Source: G965279355 sp965279355
GTDB lineage: Bacteria > Pseudomonadota > Alphaproteobacteria > CACIAM-22H2
Assembly: GCA_965279355.1 (NCBI GenBank)
Contig: OZ257155.1
Coordinates: 558,001 to 622,000, forward strand
Direction: 5' to 3'
Length of the DNA stretch: 64,000 nt
A program made the translations under genes and the position numbers. Positions within the stretch are counted from its first letter, which is position 1. Every line of letters starts with the position of its first letter. The notes under the pieces were generated by a model. It saw only the letters and a program-made list of their open reading frames with translations, was not told the DNA's origin and did no database searches. Shown here piece by piece: positions 40,281-47,842 of the stretch.

Positions 40281-40921
40281 TTGCACGTGATGACGGCCTT
40301 CTCGGCGAAGAGTTCGCCAAAAGAGGTCGGCGCGATATCGTTAACACCAAGCGCAGTGGCAAGACTGCGCGCATCAGCGCCGGGTGTCGGCGTCTGTGTC
40401 TCGCCGGTGCAGTTCAGATTGCCGCCCCGGAAGCGTACGGTTTCTCCCTGCAGATAGACGATCTCGACGTAGTAGCTGGGATCGTAGACCGCCAGCACCA
40501 GTTCGTGTTTCGCAGCCTCTGGCCTGTCTTCCAGCGGCACGACGAACCGCATCCACAGCCGCTGCTGGCGAATCTCGGCGTCGTATTCGGTGACGGTGCC
40601 GATCCGCACCGGCTTCTCACCGGCCACTAGGGTCGTGAAGTAGTCGTGGCTTTTCAGGTTCTCCAGGCCCTTGCGGGCAATCTCGCGCAAAGCCGACGGC
40701 TCGGGGCCACCCATCTTGTTGCCGGCACCACTGGTCATAAACATCGTATAGAACTCGTCGAACAGCCATTCCTGTTCGATCGCAATCGCCTTCCCGTCAT
40801 CCTGGAGGACCAGCGTGGTCCGCAGGTCGATCGAGATGTGTGGATGGGCCGTGGCAGGCGCAGCAACGAGCGCGCCGACCAGAGAACCGACAACGAGCGC
40901 AAGAACCGGCTTCATGTTCAT
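40277..40921 (-). CDS. DUF1007 family periplasmic protein
   Basis: A 214-residue exported protein with a signal peptide (residues 1-25, cleaved near ATA-HPH). The mature N-terminus HPHISIDLRTTLVLQDDGKAIAIEQEWLFDEFY is characteristic of DUF1007. It is translationally coupled to the NicO transporter and probably presents or binds the metal; the HPH motif at the mature start supports that. An almost perfect -10 (TATAAT) sits six bases before the ATG, so the mRNA may be nearly leaderless. Confidence 0.88.
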   Translation of the reverse strand: MNMKPVLALVVGSLVGALVAAPATAHPHISIDLRTTLVLQDDGKAIAIEQEWLFDEFYTMFMTSGAGNKMGGPEPSALREIARKGLENLKSHDYFTTLVAGEKPVRIGTVTEYDAEIRQQRLWMRFVVPLEDRPEAAKHELVLAVYDPSYYVEIVYLQGETVRFRGGNLNCTGETQTPTPGADARSLATALGVNDIAPTSFGELFAEKAVITCK

Positions 40922-40926
40922 GTCCC

Positions 40927-40957
40927 ATTATACCCGATTTCCGTCGCGGTAGGCCAA
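40927..40957 (-). promoter_or_regulatory. Possible promoter of the DUF1007-NicO pair
   Basis: On the minus strand TTGGCC (40952-40957) and TATAAT (40927-40932) are spaced 19 bases. The -10 is perfect but the spacer is long. The DUF1007 start codon is five bases past the -10, which would give a leaderless or very short leader mRNA. Confidence 0.4.
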
Positions 40958-40984
40958 CGGCACGCGCTTTGCTACGGTTAGGGC

Positions 40985-41974
40985 ATGAGCACATCCCTTT
41001 ACGCCACCGCCCGCCTGCCGTTCGCCGGCGAAATCCCGATCATCGACATCGGCGCGCTCCGCGACGGCACGGCGCCCGACAGGATTGCCGCCGAGATCGG
41101 CCGGGCCTGCCGCAACACCGGATTTTTTTACATCGTGAACCACGGTGTCGCCGACACGGTGATGACGCAGGTCCACAGTGCGGCCGACCGGTTCTTTGCC
41201 TTGCCGGTCGAGACCAAGGAACGCTCGTCCATCAAGATCTCGCGCAACAATCGCGGTTATGTCGCGCTCGAAGGCGAAAAGCTCGACCCCAGCCGCAAGG
41301 GCGACGTCAAGGAAGCCTACAACGTCGGCCGCGATCTGACGCCCGACGATCCGGACCTGCTGGCCGGAAAACCGTTTTGCAGCGTGAATGTCTGGCCCGA
41401 GAGCCCGCCGGAGTTCAGGCCCGCAATGCTCGCCTATTTCCAGGCGATGATGGATGTCGGCAGTCACCTGCATCGGGCCTTCGCGCGCGATCTCGGTCTT
41501 GCGCCTGACTTTTTCGCCGACAAAATTGACAAACCGCTGGCGACACTACGGCTGCTGCACTATCCGCCGCATCCCGGCACGTTTACGCCCGACCAGTACG
41601 GCGCCTCGCCCCATACCGACTATGGCAACGTTACGATCTTGTGGCAGGACAATTCCGGCGGACTTGAGGTGCGGGCGCGCTCGGGTGAGTGGATCGCAGC
41701 CGTGCCGGTGGCCGACAGCTTCGTGTGCAATATCGGCGACTGCCTGATGCGCTGGTCGAACGATATCTATGTCTCGACCCCGCACCGCGTGGTGAACACC
41801 TCCGGCCGCGAACGCTCGTCGATCGCTTTCTTCCTCGATCCCAATGGCGACGCGCCGGTTGAGTGTCTGCCAACCTGCGCCGGACCGGACCGGCCGCCGC
41901 GCTACGCGCCGACCAATGGCGCCGACTATCTCAAGGAACGGCTTGAAGCCACCTACGGCTACAAGCAGAGCTGA
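40985..41974 (+). CDS. Isopenicillin N synthase-family 2-oxoglutarate/Fe(II) oxygenase
   Basis: A 329-residue oxygenase, the second of this family in the window. DIOX_N begins EIPIIDIGALRDG and TGFFYIVNHG; the iron ligands are His210, Asp212 (SPHTDYGN) and His267 (TPHRVV), with Arg277-x-Ser279 for 2-oxoglutarate. It is clearly related to the protein at 7922 but not a recent duplicate (different lengths and loops). AGGG lies five bases before the ATG. The threonine ammonia-lyase gene follows after 48 bases. Substrate unknown. Confidence 0.9.
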   Translation: MSTSLYATARLPFAGEIPIIDIGALRDGTAPDRIAAEIGRACRNTGFFYIVNHGVADTVMTQVHSAADRFFALPVETKERSSIKISRNNRGYVALEGEKLDPSRKGDVKEAYNVGRDLTPDDPDLLAGKPFCSVNVWPESPPEFRPAMLAYFQAMMDVGSHLHRAFARDLGLAPDFFADKIDKPLATLRLLHYPPHPGTFTPDQYGASPHTDYGNVTILWQDNSGGLEVRARSGEWIAAVPVADSFVCNIGDCLMRWSNDIYVSTPHRVVNTSGRERSSIAFFLDPNGDAPVECLPTCAGPDRPPRYAPTNGADYLKERLEATYGYKQS

Positions 41975-42022
41975 GCCGATTGCGGCATTGAACGGCGGCG
42001 TCTCGAGGCCCAGATTAGCGGG

Positions 42023-43258
42023 ATGCACGACGCGCCGCCGGGCAAGGCTACCATCACGCTGGATACGATCCGCGACGCCGCACGCCAGATTGCCGGCGCG
42101 GTGGTGCGGACACCGCTCGTCCACTCGCAAACCCTGTCGGTCCTGACCGGGGCCGAGATCTTCCTCAAGCTCGAGAACCTGCAATACACAGCGTCGTTCA
42201 AGGATCGCGGCGCGCTGGTGAAACTGCTGAGCCTGCCGCATGAGCAGCGCAGCGCCGGGGTGATCGCGGCGTCCGCCGGCAATCACGCCCAGGGTGTCGC
42301 CTATCACGCCGAGCGGCTCGGCATTCCGGCAACCATCGTGATGCCCGTGCATACACCGTTCATGAAAGTGGTGCGCACGCGCGAGTTCGGCGCCACAGTC
42401 GTGCTGCACGGCAACGATGTCAGCGAAGCGGCACACCATGCGATGATGCTTGCCGGTCAAAACGACCTCACCTTCATCCATCCCTACGACGATCCGCGCA
42501 TTATCGCCGGTCAGGGCACGGTCGGTCTCGAAATCATGGAAGATGGCCTTGAGCTCGATGCGCTGGTCGTTCCCGTCGGCGGTGGCGGCCTGATCAGCGG
42601 CTGCGCCATCGCCGCGCGCGCCTTGCGGCCCAAGCTCAAGCTCTACGGCGTGCAGGCGTCCCTCTATCCTTCGATGAAAGAAGCCGGGCCGATCAAGGGC
42701 GGCCCGACCATTGCCGAAGGCATCGCGGTGAAGGAACCCGGCGCGCTGACACGGCCGCTGATCGAGGCGCTGGTCGACGACATCCTGCTTGTCGACGAGC
42801 CGGTTCTGGAACGCAGCGTGCAATTCCTGATCGAAATCGAGAAAACCGTCGCCGAAGGCGCCGGCGCCGCGGGGCTCGCCGCCGTCCTCGCGCATCCCGC
42901 CCTTTTCGCCGGCAAGCGCGTGGCGATCGTCGTCTCTGGCGGCAATATCGATTCCCGCATCCTGGCCTCGGTGCTGATGCGCGGTCTTGCCCGCGACGGC
43001 CGCATTGCGCGGCTGCGGATCGAGATCACTGATGCCCCCGGCACCCTTGCCAAAGTGGCGACCTGTATCGCCGAGGCGGGCGGCAACATCGTCGAGATTT
43101 ATCACCAGCGCATGTTCGCCGACGTCCCGGTGAAGCGGGCCGACCTCGATGCGGTGGTCGAAACCCGCGATCTCAAGCACCTCCACGAGATCATGGAGCG
43201 GCTCCGCGCGGGCGGCCTGACGGTCCGCCAGCTGGGCAACACCGCCGACGGCGGCTGA
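42023..43258 (+). CDS. ilvA: Threonine ammonia-lyase with C-terminal ACT domain
   Basis: PLP enzyme that deaminates threonine to 2-oxobutyrate. The 411-residue protein has the PLP lysine Lys60 in TASFKDRGAL, the substrate loop SAGNHAQGVAYHA and the phosphate-binding VPVGGGGLISG. A single ACT domain (residues about 330-405, ITDAPGTLAKVATCIAEAGG) indicates feedback control by an amino acid. This is the short, one-ACT form rather than the E. coli IlvA with two. TGAGGCCG/CGGCCTCA (43256-43280) forms a GC hairpin right at the stop, without a T run. Confidence 0.92.
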   Translation: MHDAPPGKATITLDTIRDAARQIAGAVVRTPLVHSQTLSVLTGAEIFLKLENLQYTASFKDRGALVKLLSLPHEQRSAGVIAASAGNHAQGVAYHAERLGIPATIVMPVHTPFMKVVRTREFGATVVLHGNDVSEAAHHAMMLAGQNDLTFIHPYDDPRIIAGQGTVGLEIMEDGLELDALVVPVGGGGLISGCAIAARALRPKLKLYGVQASLYPSMKEAGPIKGGPTIAEGIAVKEPGALTRPLIEALVDDILLVDEPVLERSVQFLIEIEKTVAEGAGAAGLAAVLAHPALFAGKRVAIVVSGGNIDSRILASVLMRGLARDGRIARLRIEITDAPGTLAKVATCIAEAGGNIVEIYHQRMFADVPVKRADLDAVVETRDLKHLHEIMERLRAGGLTVRQLGNTADGG

Positions 43259-43347
43259 GGCCGGCCGTCCGGCGGCCTCAGCCCTCGGGATCGCCTAAAC
43301 CCAGACGTCGCCTTGGTTTTTTGCCGGTGCCGCGATGTTGACCCCGA

Positions 43348-43363
43348 TTAAATGGAAATTAAC
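43348..43363 (+). promoter_or_regulatory. Candidate CtrA-binding site upstream of motA
   Basis: TTAA (43348-43351), seven bases, then TTAAC (43359-43363) is an exact match to the CtrA consensus TTAA-N7-TTAAC. It lies 77 bases before the motA start in a GC-rich genome where such AT-rich sites are rare. CtrA controls flagellar motility genes in many alphaproteobacteria. Confidence 0.6.
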
Positions 43364-43399
43364 CGTGTGCCATCATACTATTGGCTGATCGTATTGATT

Positions 43400-43431
43400 C
43401 CGGGGCATGAATCCCCGGAGCCACCCCGGGG
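43400..43431 (+). promoter_or_regulatory. motA leader hairpins
   Basis: CCGGGG (43400-43405) pairs with CCCCGG (43413-43418) around seven bases. The same CCCCGG can instead pair with the copy of CCGGGG at 43426-43431, which overlaps the likely ribosome-binding region of motA. CCGGGGCAT is directly repeated at 43400 and 43426. The leader also has two GANTC sites (43396-43400 and 43409-43413). Confidence 0.4.
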
Positions 43432-43439
43432 CATTTCGC

Positions 43440-44303
43440 ATGTTGTTCATTATTGGCTCGGTCACGGTGCTGGTTTGCGTGTTCGGTGGCTACATGGCCA
43501 TGGGCGGCAAACTTGGCGCGCTATGGCAGCCTTTCGAACTCGTCATCATCGGGGGCGCCGCGCTCGGCGCCTTCATCATCGCGAACCCGATGAAGGTGAT
43601 CAAAGCCTCCGCCGGCGCGATGGGCGACCTGATGAAGGGCGGCCAGCCCTACAACAAGGATCATTTCCTCGAACTGCTGTCGCTTCTGTACACCGTCTTC
43701 AAGATGGCGAAATCGAAGGGCATGTTGGCCCTCGAGGCGCACGTCGAAAAACCGGATGAAAGTACGCTCTGGCAGAAATTCCCGAAATTCGCGGCCGATC
43801 ATCACGCGATGACCTTCATCTGCGACTATCTGCGCCTACTGACCCTGGGCAGCGATAATCCGCATGAAATGGAAGCGCTGATCGACGAAGAACTTGCCAC
43901 GCATCACGAAGAAAAGAACCAGATTGCCAGCGCCATCAACACCATGGCCGACGGTATGCCCGCTCTGGGAATCGTCGCCGCGGTGCTCGGCGTCATCAAG
44001 ACCATGGCCTCGATTTCCGAACCGCCTGAAGTTCTCGGCCGCCTCATCGGCGGCGCGCTCGTCGGAACGTTCCTGGGCGTGCTTCTGTCCTACGGTTTCA
44101 TCGCGCCGATGGCCGGCTCGCTCAAGGCCCGCTACGAGGCCGAAGGCAAATATTATCAGTGCATCAAAGCGGGCCTGCTCGCCTACATGCAGGGCTACGC
44201 CCCCGCCGTTGCTACTGAATTCGCGCGCAAGGCGCTGCTCTCGGATGTCCGGCCGACCTTCTACGAAGTGGAAGAAGCCGTCGCCGCCCTGCCTCCGGTC
44301 TGA
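43440..44303 (+). CDS. motA: Flagellar motor stator protein MotA
   Basis: Inner-membrane stator subunit (287 residues) that couples proton flow to flagellar rotation. Four membrane helices are visible (residues about 3-20, 30-50, 170-190 and 205-225). The cytoplasmic loop carries the family motif, and the region GIVAAVLGVIKTMASISEPPEVLGRLIGGALVGTFLGV is the MotA/TolQ channel core. I start at the ATG at 43440, since the N-terminus MLFIIGSVTVLVCVFGGYMAMGG matches MotA; an ATG at 43407 adds 11 unlikely residues. motB follows after 28 bases. Confidence 0.96.
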   Translation: MLFIIGSVTVLVCVFGGYMAMGGKLGALWQPFELVIIGGAALGAFIIANPMKVIKASAGAMGDLMKGGQPYNKDHFLELLSLLYTVFKMAKSKGMLALEAHVEKPDESTLWQKFPKFAADHHAMTFICDYLRLLTLGSDNPHEMEALIDEELATHHEEKNQIASAINTMADGMPALGIVAAVLGVIKTMASISEPPEVLGRLIGGALVGTFLGVLLSYGFIAPMAGSLKARYEAEGKYYQCIKAGLLAYMQGYAPAVATEFARKALLSDVRPTFYEVEEAVAALPPV

Positions 44304-44331
44304 TCGCGTCAGGATTTTCTAGAGCCGCAAG

Positions 44332-45483
44332 ATGGCCAAAGAAGACTCCAACCAACCCATCATCATCGTCAAGAAAAAGGGCGGCGGTCACGGCGCTGCG
44401 CACGGCGGCGCGTGGAAGGTTGCTTACGCCGATTTCGTGACCGCGATGATGGCGTTCTTCCTGCTGCTCTGGCTGCTGAACGTCACAACTGACGACCAGA
44501 AAAAAGGTATCGCGCAGTATTTCACGCCCGAAAGTGTCTCGCGCTCGACATCAGGCTCGGGCGGCATTCTCGGCGGCTCGTCGATGGCGCCGGGCGCCAT
44601 GCCGCGCGATGCGGCTGGTCTTGTGATGGGCATTCCCCTCGCCCCCACCGGCGAGGAATCCGACAGCGAAGCGCCGGATAAGACGGCGCCGCCGGAAAAC
44701 TCGCAGAACCCCGATCCCGAAGCCGAAGAACTTGCGACCGCCCTCAAGACGGAAGCGCCCGATCCGGCCCAGCAGCAGTCCCCCAACCCCGGCCAGGGCG
44801 GCACGCGTCAGGCGACGGATGCCGAATTGAAGCAGGCGCTGGCCGCCAAGGAAGAGCGCGAATTCGCCAAGGCTGAATTCGATCTCAAGCAGGCCATCCA
44901 GGACATTCCGGAACTGCGCCCGCTGCAGGAGAACCTGATCATCGACCGCACGCCCGAAGGCCTGCGCATCCAGATCGTCGACCAGCAGAAGAACTCCATG
45001 TTCTCGACCGGTGGTACGGCACCGAATGAAGCGATGCGCCAGCTGATGGGGATCGTTGCACGCGTCGTCGACAAGCTGCCGAACAGCATCTCGGTGTCGG
45101 GACACACTGACTCGCTTCCCTATCGTCCAGGCGCGCAATACACCAACTGGGAGCTGTCGGCTGATCGTGCCAACGCCAGCCGCCGCGCCCTGATCGAAGG
45201 CGGCCTGAAAGCCGACCGCATCAAGTACGTGACCGGCAAGGCGGAGACAGATCCGCTCTTCAAGGAAAACACCGCCGATCCGCGCAATCGCCGCATCTCC
45301 GTCGTGCTTCTGCGCGACCAGACGCCGCTCACCCAGGCCGATCCCGCGCAGCTGACGCCGCGCACCGCCCCTGCCGCAGCCCCGGCGGCCGTCCGCGGCG
45401 CCGCATCCACGGCGCCAACGACCCCTTCGGGCGCGCCGGCCATTCCCTCGCCATCCCAGGCCCGCCGCGCCGCCGGCGGCTAA
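44332..45483 (+). CDS. motB: Flagellar motor stator protein MotB
   Basis: A 383-residue stator subunit: short cytoplasmic N-terminus (IIIVKKKGGGHGAAHGG), one membrane helix with the proton-carrying Asp34 (VAYADFVTAMMAFFLLLW), the plug segment, a Pro/Glu-rich linker (about 95-165), and the OmpA-like peptidoglycan-binding domain (SVSGHTDSLPY, NWELSADRANASRRALI). A further Ala/Pro-rich tail of about 45 residues ends the protein. It anchors the stator to the cell wall. It is co-transcribed with motA. Confidence 0.96.
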   Translation: MAKEDSNQPIIIVKKKGGGHGAAHGGAWKVAYADFVTAMMAFFLLLWLLNVTTDDQKKGIAQYFTPESVSRSTSGSGGILGGSSMAPGAMPRDAAGLVMGIPLAPTGEESDSEAPDKTAPPENSQNPDPEAEELATALKTEAPDPAQQQSPNPGQGGTRQATDAELKQALAAKEEREFAKAEFDLKQAIQDIPELRPLQENLIIDRTPEGLRIQIVDQQKNSMFSTGGTAPNEAMRQLMGIVARVVDKLPNSISVSGHTDSLPYRPGAQYTNWELSADRANASRRALIEGGLKADRIKYVTGKAETDPLFKENTADPRNRRISVVLLRDQTPLTQADPAQLTPRTAPAAAPAAVRGAASTAPTTPSGAPAIPSPSQARRAAGG

Positions 45484-45577
45484 GCTCCTGATCAGATCGA
45501 TTCGGCCCGCTGATTTGGCGACCTGTGCCGCCAGACGACCCCGTTTGGCTTAAACAGCGGCACGGGCACGCCGCGAG
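45484..45577. other. Non-coding start of the motB-nrdA gap
   Basis: No gene or terminator hairpin with a T run is seen between motB and the DnaA-like boxes. The region is the first part of a 456-base non-coding gap that otherwise holds the DnaA-like boxes, a promoter, the cobalamin riboswitch and its expression platform. Confidence 0.4.
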
Positions 45578-45597
45578 TTATCCCGCAGTTTTCCACA
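45578..45597 (+). promoter_or_regulatory. DnaA-box-like 9-mers upstream of the nrdA promoter
   Basis: TTTTCCACA (45589-45597) differs from the DnaA box TTATCCACA at one base, and TTATCCCGC (45578-45586) at two. Both lie just upstream of the putative -35. E. coli nrdAB is known to be controlled by DnaA. Confidence 0.35.
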
Positions 45598-45613
45598 GAA
45601 AAAATCAATCTGT

Positions 45614-45646
45614 TGACACCCTGACCCCACCCCACCCAATATCTAG
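45614..45646 (+). promoter_or_regulatory. Probable promoter of the nrdAB riboswitch transcript
   Basis: TTGACA (45614-45619) is a perfect -35. The -10 is less clear: TATCTA (45641-45646) gives a 21-base spacer, and CAATAT (45638-45643) gives 18. The riboswitch begins at 45651, so the start site must be within a few bases of the -10. Confidence 0.5.
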
Positions 45647-45650
45647 GGAG

Positions 45651-45822
45651 ACGTTGGTTTCCCTTTTGGGGACGAACAGGGAAGCCGGTGAAGCCCAAAA
45701 GGCCAATTCCGGCGCTGCCCCCGCAACTGTAAGCGGCGAGTGCTCGCCGATCGGGACCACTGGGTAACCGGGAAGGTTCGGTAGAGCACAGCGACCCGCG
45801 AGCCAGGAGACCTGCCAGCGTC
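45651..45822 (+). promoter_or_regulatory. Cobalamin (AdoCbl) riboswitch
   Basis: All core pieces are present: closing helix P1 (GACGTTGG 45651-45658 with CCAGCGTC 45815-45822), the GGGAAGCCGGTGAA segment, the conserved GCTGCCCCCGCAACTGTAAG core, CCACTGGG, and the B12 box AGCCAGGAGACCTGCC (45801-45816). Binding of adenosylcobalamin normally represses the downstream gene. Here that gene is nrdA. The expression platform runs from 45823 to the start codon. Confidence 0.97.
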
Positions 45823-45913
45823 TGAAGTTCGACGTCGGTCGGGGTGTGCCGGTGGGAAGCTGCGATCCGTAAAGCGGGCCATGCCCTCTTTGCCTCCCGC
45901 GCACCCACCCGAA

Positions 45914-45938
45914 ATCCCCGCCAAGTACTGGAGGGGAT
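45914..45938 (+). promoter_or_regulatory. Possible SD-sequestering hairpin of the riboswitch
   Basis: ATCCCC (45914-45919) can pair with GGGGAT (45933-45938), which contains the nrdA ribosome-binding site directly before the ATG at 45940. An upstream GGTGGG (about 45850-45855) can compete by pairing with CCCACC (45904-45909). This would make control translational; no terminator is visible. Confidence 0.45.
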
Positions 45939-45939
45939 C

Positions 45940-47820
45940 ATGCATAACGCTCTCGAAATCGGCCCGGGCCGCTTTGTCCGCACGCCTCACATTCCTCCTG
46001 AATTGCAGCGCGCACGGCCCGCACTGCGGGTCATCCAGCCAGCGATCCGCATCGACCGCTCGCGCGATGAAAACCTCACCGATTTCGGCAAGGCCACGCT
46101 CGACGACCGTTACCTGCTGCCAGGCGAGTCCTATCAGGACCTCTTCGCCCGCGTCGCCCTCGCCTATTCCGACAACGCAACGCACGCCCAGCGCATCTAC
46201 GACTACATCTCGAACCTGTGGTTCATGCCGGCGACCCCGGTGCTGAGCAACGGCGGCGCCAAGCGCGGCCTGCCAATCTCCTGCTTCCTCAACGCTGTCG
46301 GCGACAGCCTGAACGGCATCGTCGATACCTGGAACGAGAACGTGTGGCTCGCCTCCAACGGCGGCGGCATCGGCACCTATTGGGGCAAGGTACGGTCGAT
46401 CGGCGAGCCCGTGGGTGGGTCTGGCCAGACATCGGGCATCGTGCCCTTCCTGCATGTCATGGACTCCCTGACGCTCGCGATCTCTCAGGGCTCGCTGCGC
46501 CGCGGCTCGGCGGCCGTCTATCTCGATATCCATCATCCGGAGATCGAGGAGTTCCTGGAAATACGCAAGCCGTCGGGCGACTTCAACCGCAAGAGCCTTA
46601 ATCTCCACCACGGCATCAACATCACCGACGAGTTCATGATGGCGGTGCGCAACGACGCCGAGTTCGGGCTGCGCAGTCCCAAGACCGGCGCCGTCATCAA
46701 GACCATCAACGCCCGCCATCTCTGGCAGAAGATCCTGGAAATCCGCCTGCAGACCGGCGAGCCGTATCTGCTGTTCATCGACACGGTGAACCGCCAGATG
46801 GCGCCGCATCAGCGGGCGCTCGGCCTGCGGGTGCAGCAATCCAACCTGTGCAGCGAGATCCTGCTGCACACCGGCCCCGATCATCTGGGCAAGGACCGCA
46901 CGGCCGTGTGCTGCCTGTCCTCGCTCAATATCGAGAAATGGCACGAATGGTCGCGCGAGCCAGCCTTTATCGAAGACATCATGCGGTTCCTCGATAACGT
47001 GCTGCAGGATTTCATCGATAACGCACCCGATACCATGGAGCGAGCGAAGTATTCGGCGATGCGCGAGCGCTCGGTCGGACTCGGGGTCATGGGCTTCCAT
47101 TCGTTCCTGCAGGCCGAAGGCGTGCCATTCGAAAGCGCCATGGCCAAGAGCTGGAACTTCAAGATCTTCAAGCATATCCGCGGCGGCGCCGATGCGGCGT
47201 CGGAGAAGCTGGCCCGAGAGAAAGGGCCCTGCCCTGACGCTGCAGAGAATGGCGTGATGGAGCGCTTCAGCCACAAGCTATCGATCGCCCCCACGGCGTC
47301 GATCAGCATCATCTGCGGCGGCGCCAGTGCCTGCGTCGAGCCGATCCCGGCAAACGTCTATACACACAAGACGCTGTCCGGCTCGACGGCGGTGAAGAAC
47401 CCGCACCTGCGCAAGATCCTGGCCGACAAGGGCCTCGACACGCAGGAGACCTGGAACTCGATCCTGGAGCAACAGGGTTCGGTGCAGCATCTGGAGTGTC
47501 TCAGCGAAATCGAGAAGGCGACGTTCAAGACCGCCTTCGAGATCGACCAGCGCTGGGTGATCGATCTCGCCGCCGACCGCACGCCCTATATCTGCCAGAG
47601 CCAGTCCATCAACCTGTACATCCCCAGCGACATCGACAAATGGGATCTGCTGATGCTGCACTGGACGGCATGGGAACGCGGCCTGAAGAGCCTCTATTAC
47701 TGCCGCTCCAAGTCAATCCAGCGCGCGGGCTTTGCAGGTGCCGAGGATGCCCAGGCTCCAATGATGCAAGTCGAAACCGCCGGCAAGACCGACTACGAAG
47801 AATGCCTGGCCTGCCAGTAA
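45940..47820 (+). CDS. nrdA: Ribonucleoside-diphosphate reductase subunit alpha (class Ia type)
   Basis: Catalytic subunit that reduces ribonucleotides for DNA synthesis. The 626-residue protein has the substrate-site cysteines in LPISCFLNAVGDS and SNLCSEILL, and the C-terminal redox pair Cys622/Cys625 (CLACQ). The N-terminal ATP-cone found in E. coli NrdA (overall-activity site) is absent: the protein starts MHNALEIGPGRF and soon enters the ten-stranded barrel (DDRYLLPGESYQDLF). The start has a perfect GGAGGGG site; the frame is open further upstream through the riboswitch platform. Followed by nrdB after 22 bases. Confidence 0.95.
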   Translation: MHNALEIGPGRFVRTPHIPPELQRARPALRVIQPAIRIDRSRDENLTDFGKATLDDRYLLPGESYQDLFARVALAYSDNATHAQRIYDYISNLWFMPATPVLSNGGAKRGLPISCFLNAVGDSLNGIVDTWNENVWLASNGGGIGTYWGKVRSIGEPVGGSGQTSGIVPFLHVMDSLTLAISQGSLRRGSAAVYLDIHHPEIEEFLEIRKPSGDFNRKSLNLHHGINITDEFMMAVRNDAEFGLRSPKTGAVIKTINARHLWQKILEIRLQTGEPYLLFIDTVNRQMAPHQRALGLRVQQSNLCSEILLHTGPDHLGKDRTAVCCLSSLNIEKWHEWSREPAFIEDIMRFLDNVLQDFIDNAPDTMERAKYSAMRERSVGLGVMGFHSFLQAEGVPFESAMAKSWNFKIFKHIRGGADAASEKLAREKGPCPDAAENGVMERFSHKLSIAPTASISIICGGASACVEPIPANVYTHKTLSGSTAVKNPHLRKILADKGLDTQETWNSILEQQGSVQHLECLSEIEKATFKTAFEIDQRWVIDLAADRTPYICQSQSINLYIPSDIDKWDLLMLHWTAWERGLKSLYYCRSKSIQRAGFAGAEDAQAPMMQVETAGKTDYEECLACQ

Positions 47821-47842
47821 GGTCGCGCAGAGGAACGAAAAG

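Noticed and set aside
43256..43280. TGAGGCCG/CGGCCTCA hairpin as the ilvA terminator
   Set aside because: The stem is perfect but no T run follows; it is mentioned with the gene only.
45643..47274. A 543-codon open frame antisense to the riboswitch and nrdA
   Set aside because: It runs through a structured riboswitch and the antisense of nrdA, and has no family resemblance.
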